This document shows positions 11,800 through 22,591 of a DNA stretch of 64,000 bases, one piece after another. Where the stretch lies: the NCBI GenBank assembly GCA_930367215.1, contig OV884057.1:105983284-106047283 (forward strand), in the 5' to 3' direction. The notes under the pieces were generated by a model, which saw nothing but the letters and a program-made list of their open reading frames with translations, had not been told where the DNA came from and did not search any database. This stretch comes from Pollenia angustigena (lineage: Eukaryota > Arthropoda > Insecta > Diptera > Polleniidae). The position numbers and the translations under genes are program-made. The first letter of the stretch is position 1, and every line of letters begins with the position of its first letter.

Positions 11800-12436
11800 C
11801 TTCTTTTGTACCTTCGTTAAAAAATTTAATTCACTTACAATGTATTTCAAAAAAGAAAATCAAAGAATATATATTATGGCGACTTTTTTAAATTTTTGGC
11901 GGATTTTAGCGACTTGGAACAACATTTTTTTTTAAAGATTTATAAAAAATATTTTTAATAATTTAAATCATCTATATTTTATTGTCAAAAAAGATAAAAA
12001 TAAAGGATTTGGCGATTTTAGCGATTTTTGTCATTGAATTTGGCGAAAAAGGTCAAAATCGATCTGACAACCCTGATTCCAAATTGTCCTCCATGTGGTG
12101 AGTCATGAAATTCCTCTATTAATCTATATTGCGTTATGTTGACATTTATTCTTCTTGGCATTCTGTATATAATTATTTCCATATCGTTCTTTTTTATATT
12201 GTTATATTTTTCTTTCAATTCTTTGGCCTTTATATATTTAAATATTTCATCATTGTCATATAGTACGTACTTTTTAAATTTCAATTTCTTCAGTTTCAAT
12301 AAAAGTTTCTTCATAAATGTTTCTAAAAACATAGGATATTCGCTTTTATTGCATATTATGCTCGTTATTTTATTATGGTTCTCTTTCAATTCTTGCTGCA
12401 GCTTATTTTCATATATAAATTTAATTTTTTGGAGAT
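11667..12436. repeat. Tandem duplication, unit 1 (770 bp)
   Basis: This unit is near-identical to 12439-13207, separated by 2 bp. It spans the right ~410 bp of the hAT and ~360 bp of the Gypsy-2 integrase N-terminal region. I noticed only an indel in the ATATAT run near 11870 and a T/G difference near 12361. The duplication happened after the hAT insertion. Confidence 0.9.
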
Positions 12437-12438
12437 GG

Positions 12439-13207
12439 ATATAGGTTATGTATGTACACATATTAAAGTTGATTTGAAATACTTATTTTATATTGTCTCG
12501 ATTATGTGAACTTTTTCATTTAGTGAACAGGCCCTGTCTTAATTAGTTCATAAAAGTGAGCGTCTACTGCACTTCTTTTGTACCTTCGTTAAAAAATTTA
12601 ATTCACTTACAATGTATTTCAAAAAAGAAAATCAAAGAATATAATTATGGCGACTTTTTTAAATTTTTGGCGGATTTTAGCGACTTGGAACAACATTTTT
12701 TTTTAAAGATTTATAAAAAATATTTTTAATAATTTAAATCATCTATATTTTATTGTCAAAAAAGATAAAAATAAAGGATTTGGCGATTTTAGCGATTTTT
12801 GTCATTGAATTTGGCGAAAAAGGTCAAAATCGATCTGACAACCCTGATTCCAAATTGTCCTCCATGTGGTGAGTCATGAAATTCCTCTATTAATCTATAT
12901 TGCGTTATGTTGACATTTATTCTTCTTGGCATTCTGTATATAATTATTTCCATATCGTTCTTTTTTATATTGTTATATTTTTCTTTCAATTCTTTGGCCT
13001 TTATATATTTAAATATTTCATCATTGTCATATAGTACGTACTTTTTAAATTTCAATTTCTTCAGTTTCAATAAAAGTTTCTTCATAAATGTTTCTAAAAA
13101 CATAGGATATTCGCTTTTATTGCATATTATGCGCGTTATTTTATTATGGTTCTCTTTCAATTCTTGCTGCAGCTTATTTTCATATATAAATTTAATTTTT
13201 TGGAGAT
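12439..13207. repeat. Tandem duplication, unit 2 (769 bp)
   Basis: This is the second copy of 11667-12436. At its right edge the Gypsy-2 integrase sequence continues without interruption ('GGAGAT' then new sequence), so this copy is contiguous with the upstream coding sequence. The hAT piece in it has only the right terminus and no left terminus. Confidence 0.9.
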
Positions 13208-13256
13208 CCTTAATATCATTTATTGACGTACATTCCCACATACGGAGGTGATCAGT

Positions 13257-13326
13257 CTCCTTCCGAGATATGCAGTCTTTTACAATATTTTCTCCTTCCG
13301 AGATATGCAGTCTTTTACAATATTTT
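13257..13326. repeat. Two exact 35-bp tandem copies
   Basis: The unit beginning CTCCTTCCGAGATATGCAGT occurs twice in direct contact (13257-13291 and 13292-13326). The length is not a multiple of three, so it puts the Gypsy-2 pol frame out of phase. Confidence 0.85.
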
Positions 13327-13368
13327 CTTTTTTGAACGTTCATTTTATCCTTATTTTCATTATTCTTA

Positions 13369-13571
13369 GACCATATTTACATTATGCAATTAACGCCGCA
13401 ACTTTCGCTTGCAACTTTTTGTTTGTTAGCAAGAGGTGTAGCGACGAAAACGGGGTTGAAAAAGTTGAACAAATGCTTGAATAATGTAAATGTGAAAAGA
13501 GTTTCGTAGCAACTACTTTAAAAGAAAATAGAAAAAAAACTTGGCGTTAATTGCAAAGTCTAAATGCGGTC
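13369..13571. mobile_element. Short MITE (203 bp) with TTA target duplication
   Basis: The left end GACCATATTTACATTATGCA and the complement of the right end, GACCGCATTTAGACTTTGCA, form inverted repeats that both run on into ATTAACGCC. TTA flanks both sides (13366-13368 and 13572-13574). It interrupts the linker downstream of the Gypsy-2 RNase H. No coding potential. Confidence 0.75.
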
Positions 13572-13574
13572 TTA

Positions 13575-14096
13575 GTCTTCATTTCATTATTCTTGATTTC
13601 GTTGTTAAACATATTTCTTGTTATTGCCAAGGTCTTCTTTTCTTTTTCATCAATATAAATTGGAGTCATGTCTATTAATATTTGTGAGTTTATTTCTACA
13701 CGCGATAGAGCGTCTGCGTTTGCATTATTCGCTCCTTTCTTATATTTTATGTCAAAGTCGTAATCTGATAGGTCAAGTCTAATTCTGGTTAATTTAGAAG
13801 ACGGGTTTTTATGGGTAAACAAAGCAATAAGTGGTATATGGTCTGTGTCCACGGTAAATTTTCTACCATATAGATATGGCCTGAAAAATTGTATTCCCCA
13901 ATAAATACTGATTTGTTTTCTTAGATCGTCTCCGATCTCACCTTGTGAAAGTACAGCTCCCAGAGCTACATTTGAAGCGTCGTTTAAATGAATGGTTCGT
14001 CAAAGTTCGGATATCGTAATATAGGCGGGTTTTTTAATTTGTCTCTTAGAGTATTAAATGCTGTTTGGCAATCTTCTGTCCAATTGAAAGTCACTT
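13575..14096 (-). pseudogene. Gypsy-2 RNase H domain
   Basis: The domain carries 'NDASNVALGAVLSQ' near 13955 (catalytic Asp), 'YLYGRKF', 'VDTDHIPL' near 13850 (the TDH catalytic block) and 'NADALSRV' near 13710. Between the first and second blocks about 15 codons usual in the family seem to be missing, and at least one frameshift is present. The domain would degrade RNA in RNA-DNA hybrids during reverse transcription. Confidence 0.8.
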
Positions 14097-14885
14097 TTTT
14101 TTTAATAAATTATTAAGGCAAGTTGCCGTTTTGGCGAAATCTGGAATGAATCTTCTGTAATAATTGCAGAAAGCTATGAACCGTCTAACGTCGTCTGCGT
14201 TTTTTGGAATAAGATATTGTTCAATTACTTTGTATTTCGTCGGGTCGGTTTTTATACCATTTTTTGTAATCAAATGTCCCAAATACAAAACTTCTGGTCT
14301 CAAGAAACAACATTTCGCTGGATTAAGTGTCAACTCGTAATGTTTTAGTCTTTCTAGCACTCAAATGAGGTTTTCATTATGGTGCTTTGAACTGCATCCG
14401 AAAATAATAACGTCATCAACGTACAAAAATGCTTCTGACTCTAAACCAGCTAATGCTATTGTCAACATTCTTTGGAAACTGTTAGATGATATTTTTAAAC
14501 CAAAAGGTAGTCTTTTATATTGGAAGTGCCCGTTTGGCGTTGAAAATGCTGTTAGTGGTCGTGATTGTGATTCGAGCTCTATTTGGAGAAATGAGCTTGT
14601 CATGTCCAAAGTTTGAAAATATTTAGCTCTACCTAATTTGTCCAATACATCTTCAAGTCGGGTTAAAGGGAATTTGTCATTTACTGTCTTATAATTTAAA
14701 CGTCTGAAATCTACAACCAAACGCCATTTTTCCATGTCGTTTTGTCCTTTTTTGGTACTGATAATAATGGAGAATTATATGGACTAATATATGGTTCCAC
14801 TTTATCTTTGTCCAATAACTCTTGCACTTGTTTACTTATTTCGTCTAGTTGTGTCTATGGCAATCTGTAGTTTTTAATGTAAGTG
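14097..14885 (-). pseudogene. Gypsy-2 reverse transcriptase
   Basis: The palm blocks are clear: 'WRLVVDFRRLN' near 14725, 'FQTLDMTSSFLQIEL' near 14615, 'YKRLPFGLK' near 14510 and catalytic 'LYVDDVIIFG' near 14420. An in-frame stop at about 14361-14363 cuts the protein between palm and thumb; the thumb ('YLGHLITKNGIKTDPTK', 'NYYRRFIPDFAKTA') follows to 14097. The N-terminal fingers run up to the hAT at 14894 and lack a start codon because they are part of a polyprotein. 'SPYNSPLLSVPKKDK' is readable at about 14770 in a neighbouring frame. Confidence 0.85.
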
Positions 14886-15872
14886 GGTGTGTTCAGTGAT
14901 GCCAACTTTTTGAGAGCAAAAAGCACTTTAAAATTTAAAAAAAGCACTAAAAAGCACTATTTCGAACAAAAAAAAGCGTTAAAAAGCACTAAGCCACTTT
15001 TACAATTTAATTAAACACAAAACAAGTTGCATTCGGCTGTGCAAAATATGACATACCTCAATATTTACATTCGTATATAAACATTTTTAAATGTACTGAT
15101 ATATCTTCAATAAAAATATCATCCAAACCACTTGTATCATCATCAGCTGAGTTTGAATTGGCCATAAAACAGTTTCAAAGTAATACAGTGCGAACTCGAT
15201 TTTCGTAACTCGAAAAAATCGCACCTGTTGCAATTACCGAAAATTTGCAATGACCGACCATTCTTTATTTTAATAAAAAACCTTATATTTCATCGTTTAA
15301 ATAATTCTATATTAAAATAGTGCAAAGTTTAATAAAACTTTTGGCGTATGATATTGTCCAATTATTTTAACCTATGTACGCTTCTGAATGAAGAACACAC
15401 ATAAGGTGCAAAATAGAAAAACATGTATGTTTGTATTCTGATACTTAGTCAACCTTTTTGCAATAGCACTAGAGGTAGAAGTGTACAACACGCGGTTAAT
15501 CGGAGACGAGTGTCGTGTGTTTGAAAACTAAAGCGCATGAAAACTGGCAGGTTACACAATGCTCGTTATAAAAGCATTTTCTGTCAGCTGTTTTTAATTT
15601 ATTAAACACTTTGCTTATATCAAGTTTCGGCCCTTTTTTTGTTTTTAAAGTCTTTCCGTCCTTTTTCGATTTTTGAAACAGTGTCTACATTTTTACTGAA
15701 AACAAATACATCATTTTTATTACGATTGCTTAATATGTTGTCAACGCTAAAAAGTGTGACATTTTGTAAAATTTCCAAATTGGTAGGAAGCCTAGCTCTA
15801 ACCTCGTAAATAATCTATCTTTTATCACTTTTTTATCATTTGAAATCTAAAAATCTTTGAGGGCCATCTTAA

Positions 15873-17499
15873 CCCTCTAGTGCGCAAGAAAACCAAATTA
15901 AATAAAATACTACTTAAATGAAAGGAAATGGTTAAATAACAAACTTTTGTTCTAGAATTTTGTATAATTTTCGTTTATAAGGGCGCAGTTGGCGAAAAAT
16001 CTTTTGATGCAAATTTGCATCATTGCGCATTTAGCTGTTAATTTAAAATCTAAAATTTTTATACTTCAATAGTTATTTAAATGGGCAATGTTTTTGTTTC
16101 TTTAAAAAAACCAACGTATTATTTATTTATTGTTTATGAAATTTTACATTTAAAAAAAATATAACATTTTAATTTTATTCATTTTTTATGAAATTTTACA
16201 AAGCAGTTTTTGGTTTTTGTTAGACATAAAGCTATGTTACACTTGCTACAAATCAGTTGACTTTGGCCGTTACATCCCGGCAGCTTGCATCTTACCCTAT
16301 TTTCTTGGAATTCCGGTAAGTGGTCCACATGATCGTGCATGATATCTACGGATGGTATGGCTGATGCTGGACCTCGTTTTTGCTTTTGGACATGCAATCT
16401 TTCGACAGAAGGTGAATCGTTGGTTCTTGGACGTTTCTATTTTGTGTTTATTTTTAGAAGTGTCAATGCCAGATCTTTACGAAAATTTAATAGTGTTAGA
16501 GTCGTATTCCTTGTTGCTCGCTTACACAAAAACCAAGCATTTGTTACTGCTAGGTCCAGTAGATGGTAAACTAAACGCATATACCATTTTCTGGTTTTCA
16601 TTTTGATTCGGTTCCGCCCCATCATGTTTTCTAAGAGATCAACACCGCCCATATGACGATTGTACTCTTTGACAATCGCTGGGCACTTAACCATGATCGA
16701 CTTGCGTTCCCGACGGTCGAATCTGCTAATATCATTTTCTGGTTCCACGCCAACGAATGAGGACAGTAGAGTTACGTTCTTATTATCTTTCCACAAGACG
16801 TTTGCGAGCTCTACCCCTTCAAAGTCAGCAACGAATAGAAATGATGATCCCCTAGGACATTTTTTTATTTCTAGATCAGTTGGTAATTTAAAATTTGGTA
16901 TCCTATTTCGTCTGACTGTTCCAACTGTATGTATGCCCTTTTTTCCTAAATAAACAAGCAACGGGATGGCAGTGTAATAATTGTCGAGGTAAACTTTATA
17001 GTTACACTCATTTGGGACATTTCGTAATAGTCGGACGACAACGTTGGCAGAAGCTCCTAGAGTTTTCTTGACATATCCTTAAAATTCGTTACACACAAAA
17101 ATTTTTTACTATCTATCACTTAAATGCGCAGTGATGCAAATTTGCATCAAACCGTTTTTTATACACAGCAAAGTACTTACCACAAAAAAACAATAAACAC
17201 TATTAGATTTTAATAAAAAAGAGTGTAACTTATGTAAAAATCACAACTATTTAATAAACTTGTTGAAATTAATAAAATGTAAGGTCAGAAAAAACACTGT
17301 TTCATCTACGCACAACAAACTAATGAGCAGACACTTCAAAATTGCACAAAAATTAAATTCTGCTATAACGGTACTACAAACGCAGAGAAAACGACGCCTA
17401 CTTAAATGGAGACAACATATAACGAACATTTACACAAATTATGAAACTACGGAGAGATTTTCGGTATGATTCAAATTTGCATCACGGCTCACTAGATGG
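15873..17499 (-). mobile_element. piggyBac-like element with internal deletion
   Basis: The left end CCCTCTAGTGCGC follows TTAA at 15869-15872. The complement of the right end, CCATCTAGTGAGC, is followed by CTAA, one change from TTAA. The palindrome GATGCAAATTTGCATC, whole or in half, appears at about 16006, 17131 and 17468 as a subterminal repeat. The interior codes for the C-terminal half of a piggyBac transposase on the minus strand, so about half the gene is missing. Confidence 0.8.
16179..17080 (-). pseudogene. piggyBac-type transposase, C-terminal half
   Basis: The frame reads 'VYLDNYYTAIPLLVYL' near 16985 (second catalytic Asp), then 'GTVRRNRIPN'. After about 90 residues comes 'NRHMGGVDLLENMMG' near 16640 (third catalytic Asp). 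A frame change near 16437 leads to the C-terminal cysteine-rich zinc domain 'CKLPGCNGQSQLICSKC' near 16270. The first catalytic Asp region is absent, consistent with an internal deletion. The enzyme family excises and inserts at TTAA without a footprint; this copy cannot be active. Confidence 0.85.
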
Positions 17500-17744
17500 C
17501 TAAAATTGTACCCCAAATAGCAAATATCATCTAAGTCATCCTCTTTATAATCAAAGTTTTGAAAAATTATAGAAAAAAAATAAAAATTGTGAAAAGCACT
17601 AAAGGCACTAACGAAAAATTTAAAAAGCACCAAGTTAGTGCTTTTTCTTAGTTTGGCACTAAGGATAAAATTTTGGCGTTTTGAGGCATCAAAAGACACC
17701 ATAAATAGTGCCAAAAGCACTAAGTTGGCATCGCTGGGTGTGTT

Positions 17745-18563
17745 ATCTTTTAATTCAATACTTTGTTTATAAAAATTATTCACCGTTAATGGTTCGTCTT
17801 CAAGATGAAATAATTCTTGATATTTCCTTTGAATATCGCATATGACTCTTTTGTTTTCTTCTTCAATGTTCCTTAAATCTATTTTTTCTAGTAATTTGTT
17901 AAATCTTTGCTCTGACTGTTTAATATTACTGCGCCTGCCAGTTTTATAAATTGTATAATTTTTAATGGTATTGTTGTAACTCCTAACCTTTCTAGGCGCA
18001 CTGGTTCCTCTAATGTATTTAAAATTTTAACATAACGTTGGCCATCTTTGGGTATTATAGTGTTTGCCAAAAATATTCCGTTTGTTATTTCCTTACTACT
18101 CGTAACACTATCTTCATTTATGCCAATGTTTATAGGTACTATCTTTTCTGCTAGTGGGGGTATAGTTATATTATGTAATCTTTTTGTGTTATTTTCTATT
18201 GGGATTGTTATCTTCTCTCCCTCTATCCAAGTATTTAAAGTCAGTGTTTCATAGTCAATCTGACAGTTGTATTTGCAGAAAAAATCGATTCCTAAAATTC
18301 CATCAGTAATAATTGGAAATCCTTCTTTCACTAAATGAAATTTGTTCTCCAAGTATTATTTTTGAATCAGTAGTTCCCACCGTTTCTTTATATTCATTCG
18401 TTATGCCAATCAATCGGCAGATATTGTCGGTATTTTTGTAATAGTTGTATATTGTATTTTCTTTTCTCTGAACCTGTGTCTATTAAAAATGTCAATTTAT
18501 AGTTAATGTTTTTTACTGATAGAAAAAGGAAATTTGATGTTCTGATACTTATTGTGTATAACC
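17745..18563 (-). pseudogene. Gypsy-2 aspartic protease and protease-RT linker
   Basis: The active-site block 'FLIDTGSEK' is readable near 18490. Downstream, 'ITDGILGIDFFCKYNCQIDY' near 18300 is the second conserved protease strand ending in ILG. A long linker towards the RT follows. Frames change between 18490 and 18352 and near 17888. The domain would mature the Gag-Pol polyprotein. Confidence 0.75.
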
Positions 18564-18780
18564 TTAGTTTTTCCTGTTCGGAGATTCGTAATGAGTCTCC
18601 AGGGTTTCTACGTTTCCCTGTTGTTGTATAGTATGAACATTTGAATAGCCTGTTCCTCTTGTATTACTATTGTATCTATTATCTGTATTGTTATTGTAAT
18701 TATTGTTGTTGTTATTATTGTTATAGTGTCTGTTATTGTTATAGTTTCTATTGTTGTTATAGTTTCTGTTGTTACTGTTA
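18564..18780 (-). pseudogene. Gypsy-2 Gag C-terminal Asn-rich tail
   Basis: The minus strand codes for a low-complexity tail of Asn, Tyr and Arg (repeated 'NYNNNR') without a zinc knuckle. Further Asn-rich coding of the same kind continues at 22421-22591, beyond the nest of DNA elements, so the two belong together. Gag proteins of some insect Gypsy families lack CCHC motifs and may use basic Asn-rich tails for RNA binding; that role is inferred. Confidence 0.6.
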
Positions 18781-18916
18781 AGCTGAAGGTGCACACCATG
18801 CGTTCATGCGTAGATGCGTATGATACTATTTGTGCGTTTCTTAATTCAAGTTACATGCAATGCGTCTTATGCGCCAAATTTGTTATTTTTATCAGCTGTT
18901 GTGCTAATATGTTTTA

Positions 18917-19067
18917 TGCTGGGTACACACAGTGCAACCTACATGGAAACTGTTTCAATGCAACCTCAAAATATCAAAGCGTTTTGATGTGTATGCAATC
19001 TGAAATGAATGAAAATGAATTTAATTCACTGGATTGCGTAAACGTGTTGCATAGTGTGTACCCAGCA
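18917..19067. mobile_element. MITE B (151 bp)
   Basis: The left end TGCTGGGTACACAC and the complement of the right end, TGCTGGGTACACAC, are perfect inverted repeats that extend imperfectly to about 22 bp. TA flanks both ends. The sister copy A2 has the uninterrupted site at about 21660-21670, which shows the insertion directly. TA duplications fit Tc1/mariner-driven MITEs. Confidence 0.8.
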
Positions 19068-19116
19068 TAACAATTAAAAACAATTTTGCAAGAAATTGAG
19101 AGTGTAATTGATACAT

Positions 19117-21085
19117 TAGGGTGACCGTTAAAATCAAAAGTTGGATTTATTTAGCTCTCACTCGCCCATTTGGTGGGTATTGATAAAAAAGCAACTGCAA
19201 AAAATTTTTAGGACGATCGGCGAAGGCTAAGCCGTCCCTCAAGCCCTCCAAAGTCTGAGAAAAATCTTAAAGTCCAACTTGTATGACTTATATTTAGTAA
19301 AATGTTAATTTTACATAAAAATCGTTTTCTAAGAAGTTGTTGTTAGTAAAGTTTCCAACAACTTTTGCCTTAACAAGTTTTCTCTGAAACTCATATTGAA
19401 CAAAACCTAATTAAAATAAAATGTAAACAGCAGCATTGATGCGAATTTTTTCTTTAGAACTGTTTTTTCTTACACACGTCAATTCAGCTTTAATATTTGT
19501 GTTTGTGTGCGTTTGCTTAAAAAAAATAGTCAAACGCATATAATTTGTTTCTAACGTACCACGGTTGATAAAGTTGGTGCAATTGTACTTTTTTGATACA
19601 ATTCAAAGCCAAAAAGTACGGTGGTACCACCGTGACTCATTTGGTACTATTTCCAAATTTTTCAAACCTAAATATTTATAATTGATATAAAATGGCAACT
19701 CGTATTTACTGTCCAATGAATATAAACTGATTTCAGTCTTTGGTGCAATGCATTTGCCAAAGTGCAAATGCAGAATTTCGTAGCGTTTTTTATGAAATCT
19801 GAAATAAACTCTGTGTATGTTGTTGTTGGATTTAACAAAACAGCTATGATATTTTGCATTTACTCTTTGCAAGACCATTTGCACCAAACACTAAACTTCG
19901 CTATTGTGAATAGATTTTTGCACTTGATCAATGGACGATTGCATATGCCACATTCTTAATCAAGTATCAGCGGCAGCATATAAGGCTTCATGGCAAAATA
20001 TTATAAAAACAAAGGAACGCAAGAGACCATATGTACCAATGGTTTCGAGTGTAACCGAAACAAAAGTTTTTTTCTTTTATAAAAAAAAAAATATTTATTA
20101 CTATTGGGGTCGAAAACGTACGATTGTAGAAGTTCGTAAGTACGATATTGGTTTTCTCATTAATCATCCCTGTAACATACCTGCATGCTTTCTTTATTCT
20201 TTAAGGGGGCTCTTAAATAAAATTGTCAACACAGACTAGAAATATATTGAAGAAAAAGCCCCAGAACTGCCAAGGAATCGCCCCAAGGGGGATTAAATAT
20301 ATGACGGACCTTCATTAGTTTTTTGTGCTTAACATTTTCTTAAAACATAATTGCCTTGCATCTCCACCCTTTAGGGGGGCTCCCATACAAATATGCCGGT
20401 TTAATATAATTCTTAAATTTGGCCACTACAGCGTCAAGATTGGCCTCAGTTGGGTCAAAAGTATGACCAACCTCACATAATTTGTTTTATCCCCATTGCC
20501 AAAAAAAATTTGGTTTCTAAAACGACTACGCATGTTAGAAAAACATATAACAATGGTTAAAGGTAATATTATTGTGGAATTTCGTTTTTTTAGTTTATTT
20601 TATATACTAAACCGTTTTTGAGTTACGCTGTGCAACCTCCTCCGTTTTCGAAATTTTGAAAACAAGAGCTTACCTAAAAAACGGTTAGCACGACTGAATT
20701 CAGCGTACCCGAATTAGGGTAAAACACCAGGTGCCCGGATGGTCGGTTTTTTTTAAATAAAAATGTTTTTCAACAAAACTAATTCATAGAAAATGCGTTT
20801 CTTTAATGAATTAAAAATTAGATTTTTTAGTGGCTTATTCGATATTTTAAGTTTATTTTGTTTAATAAGATAATTAATATTTTCTAAGTTATTAAACATA
20901 AAAGTCAGATTTCATGTAAATTATAATTTTTCTCAAACTTTGGTGGGATTGAGGGACGGCTTAGCCTTCGCCGATCGTCCTAAAAATTTTTTGGAGTTGT
21001 TTTTTTATCAATACCCACCGAATTGGGGGGTTAGAGCATGGAAAAATAGAACAAAAATTTATCCATACAGTTAACGACCACCCTA
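19117..21085. mobile_element. Long-TIR element C (1969 bp) with 9-bp target duplication, MULE-like
   Basis: The first ~150 bp and last ~150 bp are inverted copies, sharing for example the block GACGATCGGCGAAGGCTAAG near 19212 and its complement near 20973. The termini are TAGGGTG and CACCCTA. An exact 9-bp direct repeat TTGATACAT flanks it (19108-19116 and 21086-21094), whereas sister copy A2 has a single TTGATA at the same place. Long inverted repeats with 9-bp duplications are characteristic of Mutator-like elements. The interior has only short frames (for example 19603-19887) that I do not recognise. Confidence 0.65.
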
Positions 21086-21523
21086 TTGATACATATATTA
21101 ATAGAATATATTTAATAGAATTCATAGGGGAGTAAGCTTTTATTATAAAAATATTCGTGATTTTTCACGGTATCAATGAGTTTCCAATTCATGGTATTTG
21201 TTAAAAAAAAATAATAAACACAACAAAGATGACACTCAGAAGATAAAAGTAATCGATAATTAGAATGGCAAATTTTGTTCTTGTAAAATTGTGCTAAAAA
21301 TTAATTTAAATGTATTTTATTCATTAAAGTTTATACAATCTTTATTACGAAAGCTTTTTCTCTTATTAAAAACCTTTTTTTAATGCGAAAACATAGTAAA
21401 AAGTAATCCACCACACAAACATATTTATCGATAACATTGAAAATAAAAAATGATTTGCCATCCATGGCCATCAAAAACAGCTGACTTTTTTTCACCACAC
21501 ATGCGACGGATACAAAAGTATAA

Positions 21524-22284
21524 AGCTGAAGGTCCACACCATGCGTTCATGCGTAGATGCGTATGATACTTTTTGTGCATTTTATGCGTTTCTAAATTCA
21601 AGTTACATGCAATGCGTTTTATGCGCCAAATTTGTTTTTTTTATCAGCTGTTGTGCTAGTATGTTTAACAATTAAAAACAATTTTGCCAAAAATGGAAAG
21701 TGTAATTGATATTTTAATAGAATTTATTTAATAGAATTCATAGAGGAGTAAGCTTTTATTATAAAAATATTCGTGATTTTTCACGGCATCAATAAGTTTC
21801 AATTCATGGCATTTGTTAAAAAAAATATTAAAAACACAACAAAGATGACACTCAGAAGATAAAAGTAATCGATAAGTTGAATGGCAAATTTTGTTCTTGT
21901 TAAATTGTGCCAAAAATTAATTTTAATGTATTTTATTCATTAAAGTTTATACAATCTTTATAACGAAAGGTTTTTCTCTTATTAAAAACCTTTTTTAATG
22001 CAAAAACATAGTAAAAAGTAATCCACCACACAAACATATTTATCGATAACATTGAAAATAAAATATGATTTGCCATCCATGGCCATCAATAACAGCTGAC
22101 TTTTTTTCACCACACATGCGACGGATACAAAAGTAGAAAGTAAACCTACTTTCATGCGTTGATGCGTCTATGCATTCTCTGCATTTTGTTGTGTAACTTG
22201 ACATATACAATTACACTGATTCAACTTTTTTGTCAAATGCATAAAAAGGACAGACGCATAAACGCATGGTGTGGACCTTCAGCT
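21524..22284. mobile_element. MITE A2 (761 bp), complete copy nested in A1
   Basis: The ends AGCTGAAGGTCCACACCATG and its complement are perfect inverted repeats. The 3-bp duplication TAA is exact (21521-21523 and 22285-22287). A2 itself holds the equivalent unoccupied site near 22135 ('AAAAGTAGAAAGTAAACC'). Both copies share the body at high identity. No frame of note. Confidence 0.85.
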
Positions 22285-22591
22285 TAAAGTAAACCTACTT
22301 TCATGCGTCCATGCATTATATATATATATATATACATATACAATTACACTGATTCAACTTGTTTGTCAAATGCATAAAAAGGACAGACGCATAAACGCAT
22401 GGTGTGGACCTTCAGCTTTGGAGTTTCTGTTGATATTGTTATAATCTCTGTTGTTATTATTATAGTTTCTGTTATTTCTATTATTGTTAAAATTTCTATC
22501 GATTTGTGGATTTAGATAATTTCTATTTCTGTTATTTTTAAATCCTGAATTGATACTATTTGTGTTTGTGCTTTACAAGTTTTAAGTTTGG

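Larger units (their letters stand above)
9437..12075. mobile_element. hAT element (non-autonomous, composite) inside the Gypsy-2 integrase zinc domain
   Basis: The left end CAGGGTTTTCAGAT and the complement of the right end, CAGGGTTGTCAGAT, are typical hAT termini. An 8-bp duplication flanks it with one mismatch: ATTTCAAA (9429-9436) and ATTCCAAA (12076-12083). Subterminal GGCGAY motifs recur at both ends. No hAT transposase is visible; the interior is occupied by a DINE repeat and a mariner/pogo-like element. The right 400 bp is copied again by the tandem duplication at 12439. Confidence 0.8.
12076..13365 (-). pseudogene. Gypsy-2 integrase N-terminal region and RNase H-integrase linker (duplicated)
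   Basis: The minus-strand frame reads through a Lys/Asn-rich linker into 'YRMPRRINVNITQYRLIEEFHDSPHGGQFGI', quoted in part. The two His of the HHCC integrase zinc domain sit in 'FHDSPHGG'. The frame is cut there by the hAT. Because of the 770-bp duplication the segment occurs twice (12076-12436 and about 12847-13207). A 35-bp tandem repeat at 13257-13326 shifts the frame upstream. Substrate and role are as for the integrase core. Confidence 0.75.
14894..17736. mobile_element. hAT element carrying a piggyBac insertion
   Basis: The ends are CAGTGATGCCAACTT and the complement of AAGTTGGCATCGCTG. The target duplication is an exact 8 bp, GGTGTGTT (14886-14893 and 17737-17744). Many AAAGCACT motifs sit near both ends as subterminal repeats. 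No hAT transposase was recognised. Positions 15185-15560 hold a TACAGTGCGAACTCGATTTT block that could be one end of another small element, but I found no partner end. Confidence 0.75.
18781..22417. mobile_element. MITE A1: TIR element (AGCTGAAGGT) carrying three further insertions
   Basis: The left end is AGCTGAAGGTGCACACCATG; the complement of the right end is AGCTGAAGGTCCACACCATG. Flanks are TTA (18778-18780) and TTG (22418-22420), probably a TTA duplication with one change. Its body is split by MITE B, the 9-bp-duplication element C, and a second copy of itself (A2), after which the 3' part resumes at 22288. Without inserts it would be about 750 bp, close to A2. PIF/Harbinger-like by its 3-bp duplication. 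Confidence 0.75.

Noticed and set aside
15185..15560. Possible pogo-like element starting TACAGTGCGAACTCG
   Set aside because: I found no matching inverted end or duplication, so it is only mentioned under the hAT element.
18564..18799. Low-complexity Asn-rich frame as a separate gene
   Set aside because: Its position and continuation at 22421-22591 make it the Gag tail of Gypsy-2.
19603..19887. 94-codon minus-strand frame in element C, checked as Mutator transposase
   Set aside because: No SWIM finger or DDE motif is visible and the overlapping opposite frame is equally long.
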